From Aplidium turbinatum (taxonomy: Eukaryota; Chordata; Ascidiacea; Aplousobranchia; Polyclinidae), in the NCBI GenBank assembly GCA_918807975.1, contig OU964920.1:41879979-41943978 (forward strand): DNA of 64,000 nucleotides, written 5' to 3'. Within the stretch, counting starts at the first letter, position 1; each line of letters starts with the position of its first letter. A program made the translations under genes and the position numbers. Shown piece after piece: positions 43,376 to 55,026 of the stretch. Below the pieces are notes generated by a model, which was not told the DNA's origin, made no database searches, and saw only the letters and a program-made list of their open reading frames with translations.

Positions 43376-45956
43376 CAGGGTTGTCAGATTAGTTGTAGCC
43401 TTCCCTTTCAGATTGCATGCCAGTTTGATTCTAAATTATTCTAAATTAATTCTAGACATTTCATTTCAAGTCTAAAACAAAATACCATTAAATACGCAGT
43501 GTATATTGTAAATATGATATATGGGTCAGATGCATCAATTTTGTACCCTGTAGTCTCCAGAACGCATTTTTGCAGTTTTGGTATTTCTTAAGGTTTCAGT
43601 CTACTTTTTTAGGCTTTAAGTTACAGTTTAGATATGTGCCCCCCCTATGTAATGCTAATTTTCAATGGAAATTGTTAACTTCTTAGCAAAAATTTTGGAT
43701 TTATCACAAAATTGCCCACTTTTTTTGGATTTTTCACGTTTTTACTTCTGTAATTCCCTTGTGATTTTTCACAGGCAAATACTGCAGTGCTAAACTGACT
43801 TTTATTTAACACTGTGCAGCTTTAGCTACATTTTAATGTTGAAATGACACTGGCTTTACAATTTTGGCCTTGTATTTTTCTCAATTTTACGAATCTGCAA
43901 TTTTGGCTCCACTATGTTGTAGTCTCCAGAACGACCCATGGTACTACTCTACCAATGCCTACTCTGTGCTCCTGTTTGGGTGTAAAATGATGCAAATTTA
44001 TATATAAACAAACCTACAAAACAAGAAAACAGATTTACTAAAAAGTGTGATAATAGTTCACTCTTCTATGGAAGCTATTTAGCCTGGCTCCAAAATTGTG
44101 TAGTCTCCAGAACAAACTTTAACAAAAAATGTATGCTTCCCTGTTTAAAATGGCAAACATTCTTCCAGTATGTGATGGACTAGTATGCTCACTTAGCAGG
44201 ATTTCATAGAGAGGACTCGGAATAAATAAAAGATTAGGAATTTCTTTCTTATTGAATTTGTCTGTAGTCTCCAGAACACTGTAGTCTCCAGAACTTTTTT
44301 TTTTCTTTTTTTTTGTAAAACCAGTAAGCACTCCTTTGTACAGTTATTTTTACATGTAATGTTACTATAAAAGTTGCTCATGAGAAATGATACCTGTTGA
44401 AGCATTCTGTAACCTATTTTTGATCTTAGAGAACATAGATACAGTTAAAGTTGTTAAATTTTAATTTAGCTGTGATTGTGAGGTGCTTTTTACGCATATT
44501 TGATTGGCAATGGCTCCATATGAAAAAAGTATTGCTATTACTATTGCTGGCATATGATTTATTACTACCTTGAGGTCAAACAATACATGACTTTGGCTGA
44601 AGAATCAGAATATTTAGGTACATTATCGCACAACTGCAGTAAACCTGCTAGAAACTGATAAAATAGGTATACTCACACTGATATTTAATTTTCAGTATAA
44701 AAACATGATATTTTTTGGGGGCAGTCTTTTGATTTAGTTGGTAGAGAAGTATCTCAAGACTTTTAAATCAAAATTTTATGGCACCAAGCATTCTGAATTT
44801 TTTCTCCGTTCTGGAGACTACAGGTACAAAATTGATGCATCTGACCCATATATAACTTACAATAAGTAGTGGTGAGAATCTTCATGTTGAAATGAAAATA
44901 TCTCTAAGATAAGATGATGCCAGCACATTTTTTATCAAGTTTTGTAGCCTTTGTTCACCCCAATTTTATGTCTGTGCCTGCGTGCTTGTTGAAAAAGTTT
45001 GTCAAATGATTGGCAGTGTAAACGATGTATGCTGACAAATGACCACAGCAAGCGAAAGAGCAACTGTTTTTTTCTTTATATCATTAGAATTCTTGAAAAA
45101 TGTACGTAGGGTTGCCTCCTGCTGAGAAGCCTTGCCCAGTTTTTTCCCGTTTGTGTAAGAGCTACCTTTAATAAGTTAATCGCTGTATATCTGCTAAAAA
45201 ATTTCATACCGTACGTACAAGTCGTACATACAAATATTACCGTAGCCTACCCTAAAAGTGTTTCCAGAAAGCACTACATATAACCCATTATTTGAGTGTA
45301 ATTTTGCAAAATTTTTCCAGGGGGCATGCCCTCGGACCCCCTAGAATACGCGTGCCTTCGGAACGTTCTTACCCCCCACGAGTTTTATTGCTTCCCTTCA
45401 ATCCCTTGCTCAATCCACTAGGATACGCCACTGCATAGAGCCATATTCTTCCTACAATAAACTTCACATACGCTTGGATTTTTGAACTTCTTATCTAACT
45501 GCTTCGATGCAACAAAATATGAAAATCAATAAATATCGTACCGGTACTTAACAATAACTACGGTACTGCATTCTGTAACAACCTAAAAACATAACAGATT
45601 AAAAGTAAACTTAACATACATGGAAATACAACCCAGTGTTAAGTGAGCGGAAAGTCCTGTCAGCTTACTAGGTTGCGTCACACTTCTCACAGACAGGCTT
45701 TCGTGCCAGAGAGCGTGCAATTCAGCAACACAGTTTCAATCAAAGAGACGGAACTAGGGCAGAAAGTTACGCGCACGCGTTGCAGCTACTACTAAATGCA
45801 ATGAAAAAAAGACAATTACCGAAACAACCTAGACTTGTCTAAACAATCCCAATTTGCTTCTAAAAATTATTCCAGATTCCAGACATTTTTTTTCCCTACT
45901 AGACAGTTCGTTTTGATTCCAGATCTGGAATCAATTATTCCAATCTGACAACCCTG
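43376..45956. mobile_element. hAT-type element (CAGGGTTGTCAGATT), 2.6 kb
   Basis: Ends CAGGGTTGTCAGATT and AATCTGACAACCCTG; exact 8-bp duplication CGTCGGAC at 43368-43375 and 45957-45964. No transposase recognised. Holds an inner inverted-repeat element (about 43504-44867). Its right-hand target copy is also the left-hand one of the foldback element. Confidence 0.88.
43504..44867. mobile_element. Inner inverted-repeat element with TGTAGTCTCCAGAAC motifs
   Basis: ATATATGGGTCAGATGCATC at the left has its exact complement at the right (about 44838-44857), and similarity goes on outwards through TATTGTAA. Inside, the 15-mer TGTAGTCTCCAGAAC occurs at 43549, 43918, 44099, 44263 and 44280, and inverted at 44818-44832. 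No coding frame recognised. Confidence 0.7.
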
Positions 45957-46069
45957 CGTCGGACACCACCGTCATTCTGGCAGAAAAATTTTTCCTCTTT
46001 TCGCCTAAAAAAGATATCCGTGAATAAGTGCGAGGCATAAAGTGCGACATGACGTACCTTCGAAAACGC

Positions 46070-47105
46070 AACATATGCCACTGAAATTTTGCATGCATCG
46101 GATTCAGTATTAAATTACCTTTCCAGGGATGTGCATCAATAGGTGGGCATTTGGGAGGAACGTCCAGCAGAACGGTTCAAAGATAGAGGATAATTTTCAC
46201 GATATTCAAGAAAATAATACGACTTTGCATAAAAAACACCTCTCCAAACATCTTCAAATAAAACTATATTCCGCAACATATGCCACTTAAATTTTGCATG
46301 CATCGGATTCAGTATTAAATTACCTTTCCAGGAATGTGCATCAATAGGTGGGCATTTGGGAGGAACGTCCAGCAGAACGGTTCAAAGATGGAGGATAATT
46401 TTACAATATTCAAGAAAATAATACGATTTTTTTGCATAAAAAACACCTCTCCAAACATTTTCGAATAAAACTATATTTCGCAACATATGCCACTTAAATT
46501 TTGCATGCATCGGATTCAGTATTAAATTACCTTTCCAGGGATGTGCATCAATAGGTGGGCATTTGGGAGAAACGTCCAGCAGAACGGTTCAAAGATGGAG
46601 AATATTTTTACGATATTCAAGAAAATAATACGACTTTGCATAAAAAACACCTCTCCAAACATTTTCGAATAAAACTATATTCCGCAACATATGCCACTTA
46701 AATTTTGCATGCATCAGATTCAGTATTAAATTACCTTTTCAGGGATGTGCATCAATAGGTTGGCATTTGGGAGGAACGTCCAGCAGAACGGTTCAAAGAT
46801 GGGGGATATTGTTACGATATTCAAGAAAATAATACGATTTTACATAAAAAATACCTCTCCAAACATTTTCGAATAAAACTATATTCCGCAACATATGCCA
46901 CTTAAATTTTGCATGCATCGGATTCAGTATTAAATTACCTTTCCAGGGATGTGCATCAATAGGTGGGCATTTGGGAGGAACGTCCAGCAGAACCATTCAA
47001 AGATGGAGGATATTTTCACAATATTCAAGAAAATAATACGACTTTTTGCATAAAAAATACCTCTCCAAACATCTTCGAATAAAACTATATTTCGCAACAT
47101 ATGTG
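46070..47105 (-). repeat. Left arm of foldback: five tandem units of about 205 bp
   Basis: Units marked by GCATGCATCGGATTCAGTAT, then GGGATGTGCATCAATAGG, GGAACGTCCAGCAGAACGG and AATAATACGA. Units are close to but not identical with each other. Open frames here arise only from the repeated unit. Confidence 0.9.
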
Positions 47106-48835
47106 TTATAGTCGTCATTTTATTTACGTTGAATATATGTAACTCGTGACCAGCGTCACTACATAATCACAGTTCAGCGTTTTCTGGTACAGACGTTGGA
47201 ATTGATTACCACCGCACTGCGCGTGTAATCAATTGAGCGTTCTGTACCATGTTCCTTAGTTGATTGTTTTGCGTTTCTTTCTTGATATATATTGAGTTGT
47301 TTTTGTGCACATAAGTCAGTAAGTAACAAGAGGTAAATGGTTTTCTCACTTGGTTGGCTACTACATTTATTATCGTACATTTTATATTAAACGTCTGGAA
47401 ATACAACAGACATTTAACTGGCGTCGCCGGCAGGATCTTTACAGAATTTCTACAGGATTTTAGAAACATGGAGAAGCTGATCGAAGTCCTGCAACAACAA
47501 ATTGCCAACCAAGAACTCCAGACGAAGGAACAAATTGCCAGACAAGAAGAACGTCAACGAGAACAAGAACAACGTCATCAAGATCAAATTGCCCAACCAA
47601 GAAAAGCGCCACCTTGAACATCTACGAGAAATACGAGCCCAAATTTCAAGACCACAACCAACAACAATACAACAGCAGGTATCTTTACCTAAATTCGTAA
47701 CGTTCGATGCCACCACTGAACTGTGGGCAGACTATTGGAAGAGGTTTAACACCTTTGTAGCAGCACATTCAGTCGCACAAGACAAAATGCCGCAGGTTTT
47801 TCTCACCAATCAGTCACCTACAATCTACAAAATGTTAACAAATTTGGCTGCGCAGGAAACAAACCCAAAAGAAGTCAACGATCTCACCATGACGGAAATT
47901 ACAAATTACATGGCTCAACAATTCGACCCAAAACGCTTCATCGTGAGGGAGCGATTCCGTTTCTGGAGCGAAATGAAGCGCAAGCCCGGTGAAACAGCTC
48001 AAGAACTAGCCATCCGCATACGACAGGCAGCTGCCACCTGTGACTTCTTGTCCATTTCAAATCCATTGGACGAAGCTTTACGTATGGTACTCGTTTTATT
48101 TGTTCAATAGGTAACGAGGCGGTGCTTAAGGCGTTATTCAAAATCAGAGCTGATGAACTTACTTTCAAACGTGCGGTGGAGGTTGCATCAGAAACCGAAG
48201 AGGCAGCCAAGGTGGCCAAAGAAACTGTTTGCGGCACTCCACCAGCACCAGTTGCGAAAGTACTTTACAGAGTATCCAGTCATACGACAAGCCTGATAAC
48301 AGTCTGGAGAAAGCATGCTCCCTCTTATGTGACGAGTTCAAAGATGTTTTTAAGCCTGAACTCGGGTGCTTACGAGATTATGAACTAGACATAGATTTTA
48401 AGTCTGATGCTAAACCTGCTTTTCTCAAACCTAGGCCTGTACCTTTCGCGCTAAAAGAGGACTTAGCACAAGCCTATGATTCGGGCATTGCACGTGGTGT
48501 ATGGACACCAGTTCAGTTTTGCGATTGGGGCACACCGGTTGTTCCAGTCCGTAAGCCTTCAAACTCTTCAGAAGCGAAGGCCAAGTTACGCATATGTGGC
48601 GATTATTCAGTCACGGTGAACCCTTCCCTGGAGACCCATCGTCACCCGTTACCCTTACCAGAAGACTTAATGCAAAAGTTGGGTGGTGGGTACGGTTTCA
48701 GCAAGATAGACTTGGCTGATGCCTACAATCAGATTCGACTTGGTCCTGACAGTCGAAAACGACTCGCATTAAGCACTCACCGTGGCGTACTTTTACAAAA
48801 TGTTTTACCTTTTGGCATATCTTCTGCTCCAGGTT
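47104..48835 (+). mobile_element. Ty3/Gypsy-like LTR retroelement fossil, partial
   Basis: Lies between the two arms of the foldback element. Parts seen: a probable 5' LTR region (about 47104-47412), a primer-binding-like stretch just after it, a gag-like region (about 47468-48100) and the first part of a reverse-transcriptase region (about 48300-48830) with Gypsy-type motifs. No 3' LTR was found. The copy is broken, with several breaks, and is incomplete. It is younger than, or was carried by, the foldback element around it. Confidence 0.8.
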
Positions 48836-51030
48836 ATCCTCCATCTTTGAACCGTTCTGCTGGACGTTCCTCCCAAATGCCCACCTATTGATGCACATCC
48901 CTGGAAAGGTAATTTAATACTGAATCCGATGCATGCAAAATTTAAGTGGCATATGTTGCGGAATATAGTTTTATTCGAAAATGTTTGGAGAGGTATTTTT
49001 TATGTAAAATCGTATTATTTTCTTGAATATCGTGAAAATTATTCTCCATCTTTGAACCGTTCTGCTAGACGTTCCTCCTAAATGCCCACTTATTGATGCA
49101 CATCCCTGAAAAGGTAATTTAATACTGAATCCGATGCATGCAAAATTTAAGTGGCATATGTTGCGGAATATAGTTTTATTTGAAGATGTTTGGAGAGGTA
49201 TTTTTTATGTAAAATCGTATTATTTTCTTGAATATTGTAAAATTATCCTCCATCTTTGAACCGTTCTGCTGGACGTTCCTCCCAAATGCCCACCTATTGA
49301 TGCACATCCCTGGAAAGGTAAATTAATACTGAATCCGATGCATGCAAAATTTAAGTGGCATATGTTGCGGATTATAGTTTTATTCGAAAATGTTTGGAGA
49401 GGTGTTTTTTATGTAAAATCGTATTATTTTCTTGAATGTTGTAAAAATATTCTCCATCTTTGAACCGTTCTGGTGGACGTTCCTCCCAAATGCCCACCTA
49501 TTGATGCACATCCCTGGAAAGGTAAATTAATACTGAATCCGATGCATGCAAAATTTAAGTGGCATATGTTGCGGATTATAGTTTTATTCGAAAATGTTTG
49601 GAGAGGTATTTTTTATGTAAAATCGTATTATTTTCTTGAATGTCGTGAAAATTATTCTCCATCTTTGAACCGTTCTGCTAGACGTTCCTCCTAAATGCCC
49701 ACTTATTGATGCACATCCCTGAAAAGGTAATTTAATACTGAATCCGATGCATGCAAAATTTAAGTGGCATATGTTGCGGAATATAGTTTTATTTGAAGAT
49801 GTTTGGAGAGGTATTTTTTATGTAAAATCGTATTATTTTCTTGAATATCGTAAAATTATCCTCCATCTTTGAACCGTTCTGCTGGACGTTCCTCCCAAAT
49901 GCCCACCTATTGATGCACATCCCTGGAAAGGTAAATTAATACTGAATCCGATGCATGCAAAATTTAAGTGGCATATGTTGCGGATTATAGTTTTATTCGA
50001 AAATGTTTGGAGAGGTGTTTTTTATGTAAAATCGTATTATTTTCTTGAATGTTGTAAAAATATTCTCCATCTTTGAACCGTTCTGGTGGACGTTCCTCCC
50101 AAATGCCCACCTATTGATGCACATCCCTGGAAAGGTAATTTAATACTAAATCCGATGCATGCAAAATTTAAGTGGCATATGTTGCGGAATATAGTTTTAT
50201 TCGAAAATGTTTGGAGAGGTATTTTTTATGTAAAGTCGTATTATTTTCTTGAATATCGTAAAATTATTTTCCATTTTTGAACCGTTCTGCTAGACGTTCC
50301 TCCTAAATGCCCACCTATTGATGCACATCCCTGAAAAGGTAATTTAATACTGAATCCGATGCATGCAAAATTTAAGTGGCATATGTTGCGGAATATAGTT
50401 TTATTCGAAAATGTTTGGAGAGGTATTTTTTATGCAAAAAGTCGTATTATTTTCTTGAATATTGTGAAAATATCTTCCATCTTTGAACCGTTCTGCTGGA
50501 CGTTCCTCCCAAATGCCCACCTATTGATGCACATCCCTGAAAAGGTAATTTAATACTAAATCCGATGCATGCAAAATTTAAGTGGCATATGTTGCGGAAT
50601 ATAGTTTTATTTGAAGATGTTTGGAGAGGTGTTTTTTATGCAAAAAATCGTATTATTTTCTTGAATGTCGTAAAATTATCCTCCATCTTTGAACCGTTCT
50701 GGTGGACGTTCCTCTCAAATGCCCACCTATTGATGCACATCCCTGGAAAGGTAATTTAATACTGAATCCGATGCATGCAAAATTTAAGTGGCATATGTTG
50801 CGGAATATAGTTTTATTCGAAGATGTTTGGAGAGGTGTTTTTTATGCAAAGTCGTATTATTTTCTTGAATATCGTGAAAATGTCTTCCATCTTTGAACCG
50901 TTCTGCTGGACGTTCCTCCTAAATGCCCACCTATTAATGCACATCCCTGGAAAGGTAAGTTAATACTGAATCCGATGCATGCAAAATTTAAGTAACATAT
51001 GTTGCGGAATATAGTTTTATTTAAGATTTT
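48836..51030 (+). repeat. Right arm of foldback: eleven tandem units of about 205 bp
   Basis: Units begin CCATCTTTGAACCGTTCTG at about 48840, 49046, 49249, 49456, 49659, 49861, 50068, 50271, 50476, 50682 and 50887. Alternating variants (GGTGGACG or GCTGGACG; GTGTTTTTT or GTATTTTTT) suggest expansion by blocks of several units. Each unit can be read as a 64-codon frame starting MDVPPKCPPIDAHPWKG, judged a by-product of the repeat. Confidence 0.92.
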
Positions 51031-51150
51031 TCGAAGGTATGTCATGTCGCACTTTATGCCTCGCACTTATTCACGGATGTCTTTTTTAGGCGGAAAGAGG
51101 AAAAATTATTCTGCCAGAATGACGGTGGTCGTCGGACTTGGATCAAGACC

Positions 51151-52979
51151 ACAGACATCTTATTATAACTAGACTGCGCTTCTCGTATTTCGATTGAAGA
51201 AATTGAAAAAAGGCGGCGGCCATTGTTAGTGTCTCAAACTCGCGTGAAAGCTGCGCTGTTAACGATAACATTTCTGAGCTGGTTGCGCTTCTGCAGAAAA
51301 CTAACTTGTTAACTATAATTTAGAACTTTGGTGTAATAGAGGTTTTATTCATCTATGAAATGAATAAAAGCATGTGTTAAATTGCACAGAATTATACATA
51401 CAGTCTATAATATAAAGCAAAAACACTGCGATGCGAGAGCACGTATACGATACACTGAATGCATCATTTCCAGCAGTTCAGCAGAACTCTTACCGTATTC
51501 AATTTGGCGTTACAGCTGAGCTGATGATTAGCCTATTGTAAAAACAGCAACAAACAGTGTATTACATCAAACCTAAGCAAATGATACGCTATATTATAGC
51601 GGCTATAACGTAGGCCTATAGCTCAACAAAATCAAAACAAATTAAATATTCACCAATACTGATGTGATGTCGAAAGGAAGTAGTTTATTGGTGTTTGAAA
51701 AGTACTGTTTTGTTAAGCGTTTTACGAACCAATTTGCCTTGTATTTGCTTGCAGGTTTCCTTACCAATGTGGTAAAACCTAATTTTTAAATAACATTTGG
51801 ACACAGTTTTGACTAGCGTAAAAATGTGATTATCGGTAACGGTGCATTCAAACACAAGATCCGTGAGATTAGTAAATATCTTGGAATGGTTTATATTTCC
51901 AAGCACAGCTACCGCAATAGCTTCCACAATGCCTGGATGAAGAGGTAATCTCCCAGCTGTGGTAGTTAGTAACCGTTTAATGCATAATTCAGTTTCTTCA
52001 CAAATATATACAACACTGAAAGAAGGTTTAAAAAGTCCACTTCTATCTTTAAATGATAAGAAGCTGGGTTGAACAGGTAAAGTGTGTGAACTCAGTTCAA
52101 AGCGGCACCTTGCACATAACGTTATCTTTGCGCACATTTTGGCAGCATAAATTAACAAATTCTAACAATATGTTTGCGATTGTAGAACAGCAAAGGTGAA
52201 ATCATATAAAGATTTCGTCATACTAGGTGAATTGCGGAGATATTTATTAGTTGTTATTTCACAGCAACTTGAAACTGAAGCTATTTCTTTAAAAGTTATT
52301 GTTGATGAAATCACACGAATTTACGTCATAATGCAACGTTTTGCTACAACGGAGAAAATCGAAAGCCATCAATCTCTATTGAACAGAATCCTGGTAAAAG
52401 CTGCGGTTGTGTTGTTGCATAGAAAACTATTTGTTTTGTCAATTATTTGTTCACAACAACTGAGTTTTTTAAGAAACGCAAATATTATAGGAGAATTACA
52501 TTTTGTAGAAAGTTAAGTTGTGTTCAGTCGTGTTCTCATTGCTTTAAGAATTGGCGCTCCAGTTGTTTCAGGAACGAGGAGGCGACTGATTCTTAACTAA
52601 TTAATTCATCTACTTCTACTTGTTTTAAAGTATCAGGTTTGGTGGCCGTGCTTAACTACTGTATATTTATCGATTCATATACCGCAATATTAAATCCGTT
52701 CATGCACGTCTTAAACCATAATAGTTTTGCCACCTTTTCCTTTTGTTGGTTTTGTTCCTGTATTTCTTTTTCACAATATCATTTGTTTTGCATTCTGACA
52801 AGGAAAAATAAATTGAATTGAATTCAAAACAATGAAAATTCATTACGGGTCCCTACAAAAGCATTGGCAAACGCGCGGAATAGGTACACTAATAATGGCT
52901 GACGTCTGAACCTGCTTTCTTCAAAAATCGTAAACGAGAGAAGTGACGATGCGCGGTCTAGTTATAATAAGATGTCTAT
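51151..52979 (-). mobile_element. P-element-like (THAP9-type) DNA transposon, internally reduced
   Basis: Ends ACAGACATCTTATTATAACT and AGTTATAATAAGATGTCTAT, inverted over about 27 bp. GATCAAGACCA stands directly outside both ends (10-11 bp repeat, longer than the 8 bp usual for P elements). The minus strand at 52158-51685 encodes 157 residues ending NKTVLFKHQ with CARCRFEL, KDRSGLFKPSFSVVYIC and IRFYHIGKE, like the C-terminal part of P/THAP9-type transposases of invertebrates. The N-terminal part is not found. A LINE-like tail lies inside at 52620-52830. Confidence 0.7.
52620..52830 (+). mobile_element. LINE-like 3' end with GAATT-unit tail
   Basis: Starts near GGTTTGGTGGCCGTGC, has TAGTTTTGCCACCTTTTCC and TTTGTTGGTTTTG, ends AAAAATAAATTGAATTGAAT. 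The same order occurs at 56200-56360. Confidence 0.55.
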
Positions 52980-52994
52980 GATCAAGACCAAGTA

Positions 52995-53140
52995 GGAAAA
53001 TTTTCTAGAAAGCGGAAATTTGGAAAGGCTTTGGAATGCGGCATAGCTCCGCAAAAATGATTGATGGAATTTTTATCCTCGGACTGGGAAAGCTTCTTTG
53101 AGAACTTAATCCTGGCAGTTTTGCATGTTTGTGAAGGCTT
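52995..53140 (-). mobile_element. SINE family D, 3' part
   Basis: Complement GCAAAACTGCCAGGATTAAG, AAGCTTTCCCAGTCCGAGG, ATAAAAATTCCATCAATCA, matching the 3' half of 34655-34922; it then runs into the GGAGCTATGCCGCATTCC block seen also at 42505-42530. Confidence 0.65.
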
Positions 53141-54804
53141 TGAATAATTTATAATAATAATAATCATCTTTTTATTTGTGCCCATTGCGATAACATACAG
53201 TAGGCCTACCCTGCGATCACAGAAGTAGGCTTTCCAATGGAAATTTGGTCATATCAAAAAAGCTTCCTATGTTGGACTGAGATGTGATTAATTTTATTTT
53301 CAAAATACAATTTTAAATTGTGCAAATTAGTTATTTTTGTCTTCAAATTGCTCATTAAATTATATGTTGAATGGTAGCCTAACTATATTTTTAGAAGTAG
53401 AGCTTGCAGATTTTTTTTGTACTAAAATTTGTATCATCAAAACTACTTTACTGCTGTAGCTTTAATGTTTTATGCAAATTATTGCAACTATACTCTTTCT
53501 CCTTAACTTGCTTTTGACTACAATTTTTTTTGCATTTTTATCACTACCTATACCTACCTTTTTGGGGAAAATATAATTGCACTTAAATCGCCATAAAATT
53601 ATTTCACTTGTAACTTTTAGAAAGTGAAATTGATTCAACAAAGTTTATTTGAACAGAAATAGAATGTCTGTGTTTTATTATATTTAATTATATATATATC
53701 TTTATTTACTTTTTTCTGAATCCGCATGGTCACACCACACTGAGCCGGTTTCCTGCAATTTTTTTTTCTGAGTCTTTTATGACATCACAACCAAGTTTTT
53801 GAATGCGAGAGCGAGACTTTCAAAGTAAAAACTTCGGGAAACTTGTCACTTTTTGAATTTCTTTTGTGTTAAGTTCAATCCAAGGATACCTGCGCTAGGT
53901 TTGTAGGGTTTTGCCTATTCTAAGTCCCCTAGTGTAGGGTTTTGGCTATCTAATTGTCGTATTTTGTTTATAAAAATAAAATAAAAAGGATAGTTTAGAA
54001 GAATATTGAGAGACTCTAAGTCTGTAATTAAAAAAGGATAATTAAGGCTTCTGTCTGTCTAGTCTAGGGGTATGACTTCCTACAAAAAAGCAAACGAATT
54101 AAATAGGATTAAACATTTTTTATTAATCAAAGTTACAAATTTGCTAGTCGGGAAATTGAGAAATATCTAACTAATCCAGTTTATTGCGACCGGTGTCAAA
54201 TGAGCGACATTCTCCAGTCGTGAATTTAACCTTCTTGTTCTAAAGTTCAGTCCGTTCGCTTTGCCAGTCTATTTCTCAGTGTCGGCATTTTTCAATTCTC
54301 CGCTTACTTAATATACCGGTAGAGCCTTTTCATCAATAATCGCTATCGTAAGAATCAAGGGAAAAGCTATACCGGTTTCATAGTTATGTCGCATTAGAAA
54401 TACAGATGTGTTGAGCTAGATTCTGTGTGAGTGGCGTTTGTTAACAGGAAGCGTGACTTATGTTCTGTGAGAACGTTTAGGTTTTGAATTTGCAGCATTG
54501 AAATGCATTTTGCAATTCTGATAAGTTTCGGTTAAATGTTGAAATATAACTTTGTTAGTTAAAAACATGGTAGGCCTACATGTTACACACTTCCCTCCTT
54601 ATGGCAAAATAACAGGTAATTCATATCACAATAAGCGGTTATACAAGATGCAAACTATGTACAGGTGTACATATGTGTGGTTATAAGATACTTTACAACA
54701 AAATTAATAATTGTAGGCTAACAATTAGTAGGGGAAGACGCATGACCCCCCTCCTTTCGTGGGATGAAGAGATTAAACGCAACATAAGCAAGTAGATAAG
54801 TTAC
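53141..54804. other. No gene recognised
   Basis: AT-rich sequence, no frame longer than chance, no repeat assigned. Confidence 0.45.
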
Positions 54805-54817
54805 ACTGTTGCAGGGG

Positions 54818-55023
54818 CCGGCTGCATAGCCGAGTGGTGAGAGCCCTGGAACGGCAATCGAAAGGGCGCCGGTTCGACACCGCTCAAGAGCATGCGGCTA
54901 TGTCTTTGGCAGGACATTCAAAGGCATGCCTGAAGGTGGACACGAAGATTGGCTTCCTTGCCTTCCCGTCCACTTAATCTAAATCTTCAACCACCGGGTG
55001 TAAGCCTGGATACGACAAAAAAA
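54818..55023 (+). mobile_element. tRNA-derived SINE, family A, full copy
   Basis: Flanked by the exact 13-bp duplication ACTGTTGCAGGGG. Head GCATAGCCGAGTGGTGAGAG (A box, class-II tRNA style), GCCGGTTCGACACCGCTC (B box), body GGCATGCCTGAAGGTGGACA, 3' part ATCTTCAACCACCGGGTG, end GATACGACAAAAAAAA. Confidence 0.9.
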
Positions 55024-55026
55024 ACT

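Larger units (their letters stand above)
45965..51129. mobile_element. Foldback transposon with tandem-repeat arms
   Basis: 5165 bp. Ends ACCACCGTCATTCTGGCAG and CTGCCAGAATGACGGTGGT, with terminal inverted repeats alike over about 100 bp, then long inverted arms of tandem units near 205 bp: five in the left arm (about 46070-47105), eleven in the right arm (about 48836-51030). Exact 8-bp duplication CGTCGGAC outside both ends. This is the layout of Foldback/Galileo-type elements (long TIRs made of tandem repeats; Galileo belongs to the P superfamily). The core is occupied by a Ty3/Gypsy fossil. No transposase seen, so this copy is non-autonomous. Confidence 0.88.

Noticed and set aside
47104-48891. 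Gag/pol-like frames as a host gene
   Set aside because: They belong to a broken Ty3/Gypsy fossil, so are listed only as part of that element.
46793-50896. Repeated 60-70 codon frames (MDVPPKCPPIDAHPWKG...)
   Set aside because: They follow the 205-bp tandem unit on whichever strand the arm lies, with no sign of protein constraint between units; treated as repeat by-products.
45965-51129. Polinton or other large virus-like element
   Set aside because: Long inverted ends suggested it, but duplications are 8 bp, the arms are tandem repeats and no polymerase-B, integrase or capsid genes are present.
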